From Alistipes sp. (GTDB lineage: Bacteria > Bacteroidota > Bacteroidia > Bacteroidales > Rikenellaceae): DNA of 8,806 nucleotides. Positions 1-5,862 of this stretch are shown piece by piece; the first letter of the stretch is position 1, and every line of letters begins with the position of its first letter. The translations under genes were made by a program, and so were the position numbers. The stretch covers positions 1 through 8,806 of the forward strand of contig JAFOXS010000331.1 in assembly GCA_017391665.1 (NCBI GenBank). Reading direction: 5' to 3'. The notes beneath the pieces were generated by a model. The model did not search any database and was not told the origin of the DNA. It saw only the letters and a program-made list of their open reading frames with translations.

Positions 1-81
1 CGTAAAGTCATCATCGGTAAGGCCATATATGAGAATCGTATAACATTAAAAGATATAGAACAATGGTCGCTAAACGTATAA
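1..81 (+). CDS. hisA: HisA C-terminus (partial): phosphoribosylformimino-AICAR-phosphate isomerase
   Basis: Only the last 26 codons are present, ending at TAA 79-81; the gene begins upstream of the window. The translated tail contains [18 protein letters not shown], which matches the usual C-terminal end of HisA: the phosphate-binding VGKAxYEgr segment of the last beta/alpha unit of the barrel, followed by the final helix. HisA isomerises the ProFAR intermediate of histidine biosynthesis in the cytoplasm, producing the substrate used by HisF/HisH. The reading frame runs 19 bases into the start of hisF, which fits the conserved hisA-hisF order and suggests translational coupling. HisF is a paralogous barrel, but the next gene is clearly HisF, so HisA is the natural assignment. 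The call rests on a short piece plus position. Confidence 0.88.
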   Translation, partial: RKVIIGKAIYENRITLKDIEQWSLNV

Positions 82-821
82 TTCCCTGCCTCGACGTCAA
101 GGAGGGGCGTACGGTAAAGGGAGTGAATTTTGTCGATCTGCGCGACGTAGGCGATGCCGTAGAGCTGGGCCAGTATTATGCCCGTTGTGGTGCTGATGAG
201 TTGGTCTATCTCGACATCAGCGCTACGCGTGAGGGTCGCAACACCTTCACCCGTTTGGTCGAGCGCATTGCCGACGGAATAAATATACCCTTCACGGTGG
301 GTGGCGGCATATCGTCGCTGGACGATGCGGCACGACTGCTCGATGCGGGAGCCGACAAGATTTCGATAAACTCGGCGGCCATAGCAAATCCCTCGCTAAT
401 AGACTCCATTGCGGCTCGCTATGGCAGTCAGTTTGTTGTGGTGGCAATCGATGCCAAGCGTATGGAGGATGGCATATGGCGTGCTACAACGCACGGCGGC
501 AGCCGACCAACGGACAAGGAGCTTTTCTCGTGGGCTCGTGAGGCTCAGGAGCGCGGTGCGGGTGAGATCCTCTTTACGTCGATGAATCACGACGGCACAC
601 GTTCGGGATATCCCTGCGATACGTTTGCGCGCCTAAGTGAGGAGATTACAATCCCCATCATCGCCTCGGGAGGTGCCGGCTCGGTGCAGGATATTGCCGA
701 TGTGCTTACCGTGGGAAGAGCCGATGCGGCTCTGGCGGCAAGTATTTTCCACTTTGGCGAGATTACGGTGGGCGATCTGAAAAAGGAGTTGAAACAGATG
801 AATATAGATGTGAGATTATGA
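63..821 (+). CDS. hisF: Imidazole glycerol phosphate synthase, cyclase subunit HisF
   Basis: This 252-residue protein is a full-length HisF of normal family size. HisF is a (beta/alpha)8 barrel that works with the glutaminase HisH. It uses ammonia delivered through the barrel to convert PRFAR into imidazole glycerol phosphate and AICAR. The two catalytic aspartates are visible at their standard places: D11 in [14 protein letters not shown], with K19 nearby, and D130 in VVVAIDAKR. Phosphate-binding glycine loops are seen at GGGISS (about 80-85) and ASGGAGS near the end. The ATG at 63 lies inside the end of hisA, and the stop overlaps the hisIE start as ATGA. There is no Shine-Dalgarno sequence, which is normal for Bacteroidota. 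HisH is not in the window and is expected upstream. Nothing suggests damage or transfer. Confidence 0.98.
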   Translation: MVAKRIIPCLDVKEGRTVKGVNFVDLRDVGDAVELGQYYARCGADELVYLDISATREGRNTFTRLVERIADGINIPFTVGGGISSLDDAARLLDAGADKISINSAAIANPSLIDSIAARYGSQFVVVAIDAKRMEDGIWRATTHGGSRPTDKELFSWAREAQERGAGEILFTSMNHDGTRSGYPCDTFARLSEEITIPIIASGGAGSVQDIADVLTVGRADAALAASIFHFGEITVGDLKKELKQMNIDVRL

Positions 822-1417
822 TATTCGATGATTTTAATTTAGATAAATGTGCCGATGGTTTGCTGCCCGTAATCGTGCAGGACGATGTGACACTTCGTGT
901 GCTGATGCTCGGATATATGAATCGTGAGGCTTTTGAGCGCACGCAGGCCGAGGGTCGTGTGACATTCTATTCACGCACACGTCAGGCGCTCTGGACCAAG
1001 GGCGAGACCAGCGGTAACTATCTGCTCGTTAAGGATATGTATGTGGATTGCGACGGCGATACACTGCTCATAAAGGCTACGCCCATAGGCCCGACATGTC
1101 ACCGAGGCACGACAAGCTGTTTCGATACTCCCGAGAGCGAGGGCTTTGTGCGTCATCTGCAGAGCGTTGTGCAACAGCGTCACCGAGAGATGCCCGAGGG
1201 CTCATATACCACTAAACTCTTTATCAAGGGCGTTAAGAAGATTGCCCAAAAGGTGGGCGAAGAGGCCGTGGAGAGTGTTGTGGAGGCTGTGGATGGCAAC
1301 CGCGACCGTTTTATCTACGAGGCTTCGGATATGATTTACCACCTGCTCGTGCTGATGGAGCAGATGGGTTGCTCGATAGAGGATATGGAGCGCGAACTCG
1401 CTCTGCGCCATAGATAG
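818..1417 (+). CDS. hisI: Bifunctional phosphoribosyl-AMP cyclohydrolase / phosphoribosyl-ATP pyrophosphatase HisIE
   Basis: This 199-residue fusion carries out steps two and three of histidine biosynthesis. Residues about 1-110 are the HisI cyclohydrolase. They contain WTKGETSGN (59-67), the metal-binding run D77-C78-D79-G80-D81, and the other two zinc cysteines C94 and C101 in [11 protein letters not shown]. Residues about 128-199 are the HisE pyrophosphohydrolase, an all-alpha MazG-like domain, with the acidic motif GEEAVE (147-152) and [10 protein letters not shown] (168-177) supplying magnesium ligands. The length and domain order match HisIE fusions known from enterobacteria and Bacteroidota. 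The start codon is embedded in the hisF stop (ATGA), so translation re-initiation is likely. The next gene begins two bases after the TAG stop. Both halves look intact and catalytically complete. Confidence 0.97.
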   Translation: MIFDDFNLDKCADGLLPVIVQDDVTLRVLMLGYMNREAFERTQAEGRVTFYSRTRQALWTKGETSGNYLLVKDMYVDCDGDTLLIKATPIGPTCHRGTTSCFDTPESEGFVRHLQSVVQQRHREMPEGSYTTKLFIKGVKKIAQKVGEEAVESVVEAVDGNRDRFIYEASDMIYHLLVLMEQMGCSIEDMERELALRHR

Positions 1418-1419
1418 TT

Positions 1420-3042
1420 ATGCTGCACCGTTTCCATTGCGACATATCGGCCATTGCGCTGCCCCAGCAATTCACCTGGCCATTTCATTATACGCCTCAT
1501 CCGCTGTGCCGTGTGGCAGCCGATGAGGTGCAGGCTTATCTGCGCTCTCGTGAGGAGTGGCAGGATGAGATTGCGGCAGGCAAGATGTTCGGTGTGCTGG
1601 TAGTGCAGGAACGCAGTGGAGAGATAGGTTTTTTGGCGGCTTTTTCGGGTAATTTGGCTGGTCGAAACAACCACGAATACTTCGTGCCGGCAGTCTATGA
1701 TATGTTGCAGCCCGACGACTTTTTCCGTCGCGAGGAGTCGGAGATATCGGCCATTAATCGTTCGGTAGCAGAACTTGAGCAGAGTGCGGAGTATCGCAAT
1801 GCCAGACAAACCGTACAAAACAGTAAGTTGCAGGCCGAGCGAGAGATAGCAGTGCTAAAAGAGACTCTTGCTCAACGTAAGATTGAGCGAGCGCAGCGCC
1901 GTGCCGAAGGCGAGGCTGAAGCACAACTTATTCTTGAGAGCCAGCGCGATAATGCCGATCTGCAACGCCTAAAACGCCACCACCGTGATGCTATAGCCGA
2001 GGCTGAGAGTCATTTGGCTGTGTTTGATGCCGAGATTGCTTCATTGCGCGAGGAGCGTAGCCGTCGTTCGGCAGAGTTACAGATGGCGCTGTTCCGTGAG
2101 TTTCGTATGCTCAATGCAAGGGGCGAAGTGAGCGATTTGTGCGAGTTGTTTGCCCCCACGGCGCAGCGTATTCCACCCGCTGGTGCGGGAGAGTGTGCCG
2201 CACCTAAATTATTGCAATATGCCTACTTGAATGATCTGCAGCCGCTTGCTATGGCGGAGTTCTGGCAGGGCGCATCGCCCCGCGGCGAGGTGCGTCACGA
2301 TGGACACTTCTACCCTTCGTGCAATAGTAAGTGCAAGCCTATACTTATGCATATGATGCAGGGCCTCAATGTCGAACCCAATCCTTTGACAGAGATCTGT
2401 CCGCCCGAGCCAGAGATATTGCTCGAGGATGAGTCGATAGTGGTTATTAACAAACCTTGCGGTATGCTCTCCGTTGATGGAAAGTCGGGTGTGCGCTCTG
2501 TTGAGACGTGGGCACGCGAACGCTATGGTGAAAAGGATTTTCCGATGATTGTGCATCGTCTGGATCAATCTACGTCGGGCATACTCATTCTTGCAAAGAG
2601 CAAGCAGATGCATTATGCCCTGCAGTCGCAGTTTATTCGTCGCACGGTCGAAAAACGTTATGTGGCACTTCTGGAGGGCGAGGTGGCGCACGAGAGTGGC
2701 ACGATAGATCTGCCGATGCGTCTTGATTATGACAACCGTCCCCGTCAGATGATTGCAGCCGATGGCAAGCAAGCCGTAACCGAGTATAAGGTCGTAGGCG
2801 TCGAGGATGGCCGCACACGTATTCTTTTCCGCCCTATTACAGGTCGTACACATCAGCTGCGTCTGCACGCGGCACATCGTGACGGTCTGAATGCCCCGAT
2901 TGTGGGCGATGATATCTATGGCCGTGGCCTTCATGCCGATTGCACTGATGGACATCGCCTATGTCTGCATGCCTGTTGCCTTGAGTTTGATCATCCGACA
3001 ACGGGAGAGCGCATCAGAGTCGAGTGCAAGGCCGATTTTTAA
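1420..3042 (+). CDS. RluA-family pseudouridine synthase with long N-terminal extension
   Basis: The C-terminal part (about 336-530) is an RluA-type pseudouridine synthase, which isomerises uridine in rRNA or tRNA. It contains NKPCGMLSVDG (344-354), the catalytic motif HRLDQSTSG with catalytic D382, and GRTHQLRLH (475-483). The 540-residue length is far above the 220-330 of ordinary RluA/RluC/RluD enzymes. Residues 1-105 form a globular domain of unknown role (GKMFGVLVV, GEIGFLAAFSGN, FVPAVYD). Residues about 105-230 are rich in charged residues and Ala/Leu and look like a long coiled coil. Residues about 245-320 carry C259 and the pair C301/C305 (YPSCNSKC), a possible metal site. No S4 domain is seen. 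From memory, related long forms exist in other Bacteroidota, so the extension is probably a family trait rather than an artificial fusion. The RNA target is unknown. The ATG lies two bases after hisIE, which places it in the his operon. Confidence 0.93.
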   Translation: MLHRFHCDISAIALPQQFTWPFHYTPHPLCRVAADEVQAYLRSREEWQDEIAAGKMFGVLVVQERSGEIGFLAAFSGNLAGRNNHEYFVPAVYDMLQPDDFFRREESEISAINRSVAELEQSAEYRNARQTVQNSKLQAEREIAVLKETLAQRKIERAQRRAEGEAEAQLILESQRDNADLQRLKRHHRDAIAEAESHLAVFDAEIASLREERSRRSAELQMALFREFRMLNARGEVSDLCELFAPTAQRIPPAGAGECAAPKLLQYAYLNDLQPLAMAEFWQGASPRGEVRHDGHFYPSCNSKCKPILMHMMQGLNVEPNPLTEICPPEPEILLEDESIVVINKPCGMLSVDGKSGVRSVETWARERYGEKDFPMIVHRLDQSTSGILILAKSKQMHYALQSQFIRRTVEKRYVALLEGEVAHESGTIDLPMRLDYDNRPRQMIAADGKQAVTEYKVVGVEDGRTRILFRPITGRTHQLRLHAAHRDGLNAPIVGDDIYGRGLHADCTDGHRLCLHACCLEFDHPTTGERIRVECKADF

Positions 3043-3044
3043 TA

Positions 3045-3076
3045 TTTGCTCGGGCAAACTTTTTTTGTTAAATTTG
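3045..3076 (+). promoter_or_regulatory. Bacteroidota-type sigma promoter for the GH78-like gene
   Basis: TTTG at 3045-3048 is followed, after a 20-base spacer, by TAAATTTG at 3069-3076, an exact fit to the Bacteroidota -33/-7 consensus (TTTG, about 19-21 bases, TAnnTTTG). Transcription would begin near 3083, leaving a leader of only about 14 bases before the ATG at 3097. The -33 element begins three bases after the stop of the pseudouridine synthase gene, so this promoter makes the GH78-like gene independent of the his operon. It also rules against a TTG start at 3046 in the same frame, which would lie upstream of the transcript start. Confidence 0.8.
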
Positions 3077-3096
3077 GGCTGATAAAACGCCCGAAT

Positions 3097-5352
3097 ATGA
3101 AAATCAGAACCTTATTACCTCTTGTCGTTACTGCATTTTGCTTTATCTCTTGCAAGCCACAGCCTACGTCGTTGATGATCGACCTTGTCAATGACGCCTC
3201 GGCTCTCTACTCCGAGGGTTATCGTGTGGATGCCAAGATGCATAACGTTTCACACAGAGATTTTGATGTCTATCAATATGCCGCTATCCGCTCCTCGCGT
3301 CCCACGTTCGGATGGATAGTGCCCGATATGGGCAGCGGCACGATGCAGACCACCTATCATATCATAGTGGATGAAAATCGTACTGATGCCTTATCACACC
3401 GTGGCAAGGTGTGGAATAGTGGCGAGGTGCAGAGTGCAAGTTCTGTAGCGGTAGAGTATGGCGGAGAGGATTTGCAGCCCTCGAAGCTATATTATTGGAG
3501 TGTACGTGTAGAGACCAACAACGGTCGTTCGGCGTGGTCAACAGTGCAGGTGTTCCGCACGGCTGATGAACTGCAACCTTACGCTGTCTCCTATCGTCCG
3601 CAGGTGCGCGAACGAGATCTGCCCGTGGAGGTGTGTCGCACGGATGAGCGTCCCACTTTCATTGATTTTGGCCGAGCTTCGTTTGCGTCGCTGGAACTTA
3701 CACTCGATAGCGACGAGGATGGCAAGACGATATATGTAGCCATTGGCGAGGATGCCAAGGATGGCCGCATCAACACCCAGCCGCACGGCACGGTGCGCTA
3801 CTATCGTTATCCGCTGACGCTTCGTAAGGGCCGTCATACATATCCCATAATTCCCGAAAAAGATAAGCGCAATACCGGCCCGCAGGCGGTGCTGGTGCCC
3901 GATTATCTGGATGAGATAGCCCCTATGCGCTATTGTCAGATTGAGGGGTATGAGGGCGAGATCAAAGCTGAGGATGTGGTGCGCCATACGACCATCTATC
4001 CCTTCGATATGGAGACTGCACACTTCGTAAGTGATAATGCAACGCTGAATGCTGTGTGGGATTTGTGCCGATATACCATTAAGGCGACCTCGGCACTCGG
4101 TATATACATCGACGGCGACCGTGAACGTATTCCCTATGAGGCCGACGCTATAATCAACCAGCTGAGCCACTACACGACCGACCGCGAATATGCTATGGGA
4201 CGCCGCTCGTCGGAGTATCTTCTGGAGCATCCTACGTGGCCCACGGAGTGGATTCTGCAAGCATTGATCATTGCCTGGAACGACTATCTCTATACGGGCG
4301 ATAGGCGCTCAATCGAAGCAAATTACGATATTTTGAAGGCTCGCACGCTTCAATCATTGCGTCGCGAGAATGGACTTATCTCGACAACCGACGATAGGGT
4401 GCAGAGCGATGAGTTTAAGTCTTCTATTCGCTTCTATGGCAATATGCGCGATATTGTTGACTGGCCGCGCTGTGGCGACTGGCCTCACGGCGAGGATGAC
4501 CACTATCATCTGACCGACTATAACACCGTTGTCAATGCTTTCCACTATCGTGCGCTGGAGATTCTGCAGCAGATGGCTCTTCTGACCAATCGCACTGATG
4601 AAGCAGTGGCGTTGAAGCAGGAGTGTCAGTCGTTGCGAGAGGCGTTTAATGAGTTGTTGTTCGACGCCGAGAATGGGGTGTATCGCGACGGCGTGGATAG
4701 CGATCACGTTACGTTGCACTCAAACCTGTTTCCGCTTGCTCTGGGACTTGTCGATAAGGTCTATCAGGATGATGTGATGGACTACATCCGTAGTCGTGGA
4801 TTGGTGTGTAGTGTTTATGCCGCGCAGTTTTTGATGGATGCTGTATATGGTGCTGGCGATGGTGATTATGGACTGCATCTGCTCACGAAAGAGGATGAGC
4901 GCAGCTGGTATAATATGGTGCGCCACGGAGCTACGATGACCTACGAGGCATGGGACGATAAGTTCAAGAATAATCAGGACTGGAATCACGCTTGGGGCGC
5001 AGCGCCTGCAAACGTAATTCCGCGCTATGTGGTTGGCGTACGGCCTCTTGAGCCGGGCTTTGCGCGTATGCTTATATCGCCACAGACATCAACGCTAAAG
5101 AGTGTGGAGGCTGTGGTGCCGACCATTCGTGGTAGCGTTGAGGTGGATATACAATCCTCATCCGAGAAGTATGTAATGCGGGTAAAGATTCCTGCCAATG
5201 CGGTAGCCGAAGTCGATTTGCCAATGTTGCTGGAGGCTGAAGAGTTGCTCGTTGACGGCGAGATTGTGCCTCTGATTATCACCGAGAACCACCGTATTGA
5301 GTGCGGCGAGATGGGCTCGGGCGAGCATACGTTCGAGGTGAGATGGAAATAA
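3097..5352 (+). CDS. GH78-type (alpha-L-rhamnosidase-like) lipoprotein glycoside hydrolase
   Basis: This 751-residue exported protein resembles family GH78, inverting enzymes that release alpha-L-rhamnose from plant or bacterial glycans. It starts with a lipoprotein signal peptide (MKIRTLLPLVVTAFCFISC; lipobox FISC, acylated C19). Next come a fibronectin-like N-terminal domain (about 60-160, with WNSGEV and YYWSVRVET), a beta-sandwich (about 170-310), an (alpha/alpha)6 catalytic barrel (about 320-660), and a C-terminal beta domain. The barrel carries D339-G-D-R-E343-R-I-P-Y-E-A-D350, aligning with the GH78 acidic motif (ERxxWxGD in classical members), plus TMTYE617AW and NH631AWG near its end. 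The protein is shorter than many 900-1100 residue GH78 enzymes and lacks an obvious extra carbohydrate-binding domain. The residues after C19 (KPQPTS) lack the acidic surface-export signal, so a periplasmic location is likelier. It has its own promoter and terminator, with no Sus genes nearby. The exact substrate is not certain. Confidence 0.87.
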   Translation: MKIRTLLPLVVTAFCFISCKPQPTSLMIDLVNDASALYSEGYRVDAKMHNVSHRDFDVYQYAAIRSSRPTFGWIVPDMGSGTMQTTYHIIVDENRTDALSHRGKVWNSGEVQSASSVAVEYGGEDLQPSKLYYWSVRVETNNGRSAWSTVQVFRTADELQPYAVSYRPQVRERDLPVEVCRTDERPTFIDFGRASFASLELTLDSDEDGKTIYVAIGEDAKDGRINTQPHGTVRYYRYPLTLRKGRHTYPIIPEKDKRNTGPQAVLVPDYLDEIAPMRYCQIEGYEGEIKAEDVVRHTTIYPFDMETAHFVSDNATLNAVWDLCRYTIKATSALGIYIDGDRERIPYEADAIINQLSHYTTDREYAMGRRSSEYLLEHPTWPTEWILQALIIAWNDYLYTGDRRSIEANYDILKARTLQSLRRENGLISTTDDRVQSDEFKSSIRFYGNMRDIVDWPRCGDWPHGEDDHYHLTDYNTVVNAFHYRALEILQQMALLTNRTDEAVALKQECQSLREAFNELLFDAENGVYRDGVDSDHVTLHSNLFPLALGLVDKVYQDDVMDYIRSRGLVCSVYAAQFLMDAVYGAGDGDYGLHLLTKEDERSWYNMVRHGATMTYEAWDDKFKNNQDWNHAWGAAPANVIPRYVVGVRPLEPGFARMLISPQTSTLKSVEAVVPTIRGSVEVDIQSSSEKYVMRVKIPANAVAEVDLPMLLEAEELLVDGEIVPLIITENHRIECGEMGSGEHTFEVRWK

Positions 5353-5354
5353 TT

Positions 5355-5386
5355 AAAGTAAGCGACAGGATGCTGTCGCTTATTTT
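5355..5386 (+). terminator. Intrinsic terminator after the GH78-like gene
   Basis: The left arm AAGCGACAG (5360-5368) and right arm CTGTCGCTT (5373-5381) form a perfect 9-bp stem around a GATG loop. The pairing extends outward through T-A, G-U and three A-T pairs to 5355 and 5386, so the A-run on the left pairs with the TTTT on the right. The stop codon ends only two bases upstream. This is a textbook rho-independent terminator for the lipoprotein gene. Confidence 0.9.
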
Positions 5387-5441
5387 GCAGAAGAGGTGGC
5401 CTATGAAAATTCATTTTCAATAGCCACCTCTATAGCAAAAT
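5382..5441. repeat. 60-base imperfect palindrome between convergent terminators
   Basis: The outer arms are ATTTTGC (5382-5388) and GCAAAAT (5435-5441). After a 3-base internal loop, AGAGGTGGC (5392-5400) pairs perfectly with GCCACCTCT (5423-5431). Inside these, GAAAAT and ATTTTC continue the stem with one or two bulges, leaving a tiny loop around 5411-5412. The arms end in A-runs rather than T-runs on both strands, so it is not itself a standard intrinsic terminator. Its outer arms double as the T-tracts of the flanking terminators for each direction. It may be a transcript-end stabilising structure or a dispersed repeat. Confidence 0.7.
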
Positions 5442-5455
5442 GCGGTGAATACCGC
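5437..5455 (-). terminator. Weak second terminator downstream of tRNA-Ser
   Basis: Read on the minus strand, GCGGT, the loop ATTC, and ACCGC form a 5-bp GC-rich stem (5442-5455) followed by ATTTTG. It lies beyond the stronger hairpin at 5478-5502 and could act as a backup stop for tRNA-Ser transcription. The stem is short, so the call is tentative. Confidence 0.45.
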
Positions 5456-5472
5456 CCGATATCTCTCATAAA

Positions 5473-5502
5473 CAAAAATGCTTCGGCAATCAACCGAAGC
5501 AT
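5473..5502 (-). terminator. Intrinsic terminator of the tRNA-Ser transcript
   Basis: ATGCTTCGG (5478-5486) and CCGAAGCAT (5494-5502) are perfect 9-bp inverted arms around a 7-base loop. On the minus strand the hairpin is followed directly by five T residues (plus-strand A-run 5473-5477). It begins about 17 bases past the mature 3' end of the tRNA, which is the expected arrangement for a single-gene tRNA transcript. Confidence 0.85.
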
Positions 5503-5519
5503 CTCTCAATTCTCCTCTG

Positions 5520-5607
5520 CGGAAGGAGGGGGATTCGAACCCCCGGTACCCTAATCGAGTACGTCAGTTTAGCAAACTGGTGGTTTCAGCCACTCACCCA
5601 TCCTTCC
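5520..5607 (-). tRNA. tRNA-Ser (anticodon GCU)
   Basis: This is a class II tRNA of about 88 bases. The 7-bp acceptor stem GGAAGGA pairs with TCCTTCC, with discriminator G at 5520 as expected for serine. The D-arm has a GGT/ACC stem. The anticodon loop TTGCTAA sits on CAGT/ACTG, with GCT at plus-strand 5571-5573, reading serine codons AGC and AGU. The long variable arm (GTACTC with GGGTAC) is the serine hallmark, and the T-arm is GGGGG-TTCGAAT-CCCCC. CCA is not encoded. The top pair of the anticodon stem (27-43) appears to be a C-A mismatch. A matching promoter lies upstream and a terminator downstream on the same strand, so it is a stand-alone unit converging with the GH78-like gene. Confidence 0.96.
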
Positions 5608-5635
5608 TGACCGAATCCTCTTCAAAAGAGTGGTG

Positions 5636-5666
5636 CAAATGTAGGCAAAAAAAACAATTGTACAAA
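5636..5666 (-). promoter_or_regulatory. Promoter of tRNA-Ser
   Basis: On the minus strand, TTTG (complement of 5663-5666) is followed after 19 bases by TACATTTG (complement of 5636-5643), an exact match to the Bacteroidota TTTG/TAnnTTTG promoter. Transcription would start near 5629, giving a 5' leader of roughly 20 bases that RNase P would remove. Confidence 0.78.
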
Positions 5667-5713
5667 ATATCACAGAAGAATTTTTGAGAAATCTTGCAAA
5701 ATGGCTCTCCGTA

Positions 5714-5773
5714 GGCTTGGGGAAGTGGTGTTGGGAGGGGGAAAATAATCGGACGTAGGACATATTTTCCTCT
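5714..5773. other. Gene-free stretch with G-rich tract and inverted repeat
   Basis: This is the main content of the gene-free 5667-5862 interval. Positions 5714-5741 hold repeated G-runs of 2-5 bases on the plus strand, enough for a two-layer G-quadruplex in principle. Overlapping their end, GGAAAATA (5740-5747) and TATTTTCC (5763-5770) form a perfect inverted repeat around a 15-base loop. G-T and G-C pairs extend it to 5737/5773. It sits just upstream of the candidate promoter at 5802-5809, so it could be an operator, but nothing identifies a regulator. Confidence 0.4.
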
Positions 5774-5801
5774 CGGCATGCAGAAATGAGCAAAAAAATA
5801 G

Positions 5802-5809
5802 TATATTTG
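5802..5809 (+). promoter_or_regulatory. Candidate -7 element for the acyltransferase-like gene
   Basis: TATATTTG matches the Bacteroidota -7 consensus TAnnTTTG and would give a start near 5816 and a leader of about 47 bases. No TTTG is present at the expected -33 position (around 5778-5781 reads ATGC), so the promoter may be weak or depend on an activator. The start codon at 5863 is preceded by an A-rich stretch typical of this phylum. Confidence 0.55.
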
Positions 5810-5862
5810 TACTTAGTCGATTTGACTTCCGCACTCTGGCAATAACTAAAACTTAAAATATT

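Noticed and set aside
1336..1818. Minus-strand open frame of 160 codons spanning hisIE and the next gene
   Set aside because: It crosses the junction of two real genes on the opposite strand and has no recognisable content.
2209..2955. Long minus-strand open frame (248 codons) inside the pseudouridine synthase gene
   Set aside because: It lies wholly opposite a clear catalytic domain, its translation is rich in Cys/His/Ile with no recognisable domain, and no promoter is seen. It is a shadow frame.
3046..3096. N-terminal extension of the GH78-like protein from TTG 3046
   Set aside because: The extension overlaps the promoter and would bury the signal peptide; ATG 3097 gives a proper lipoprotein signal.
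3538..4260. Minus-strand open frame of 240 codons inside the GH78-like gene
   Set aside because: It is opposite well-supported GH78-like sequence including the catalytic motif, and the translation has no family features.
5478..5793. Short open frames on both strands across the tRNA region
   Set aside because: They run through the tRNA-Ser, its terminator and its promoter, so they cannot be genuine proteins.
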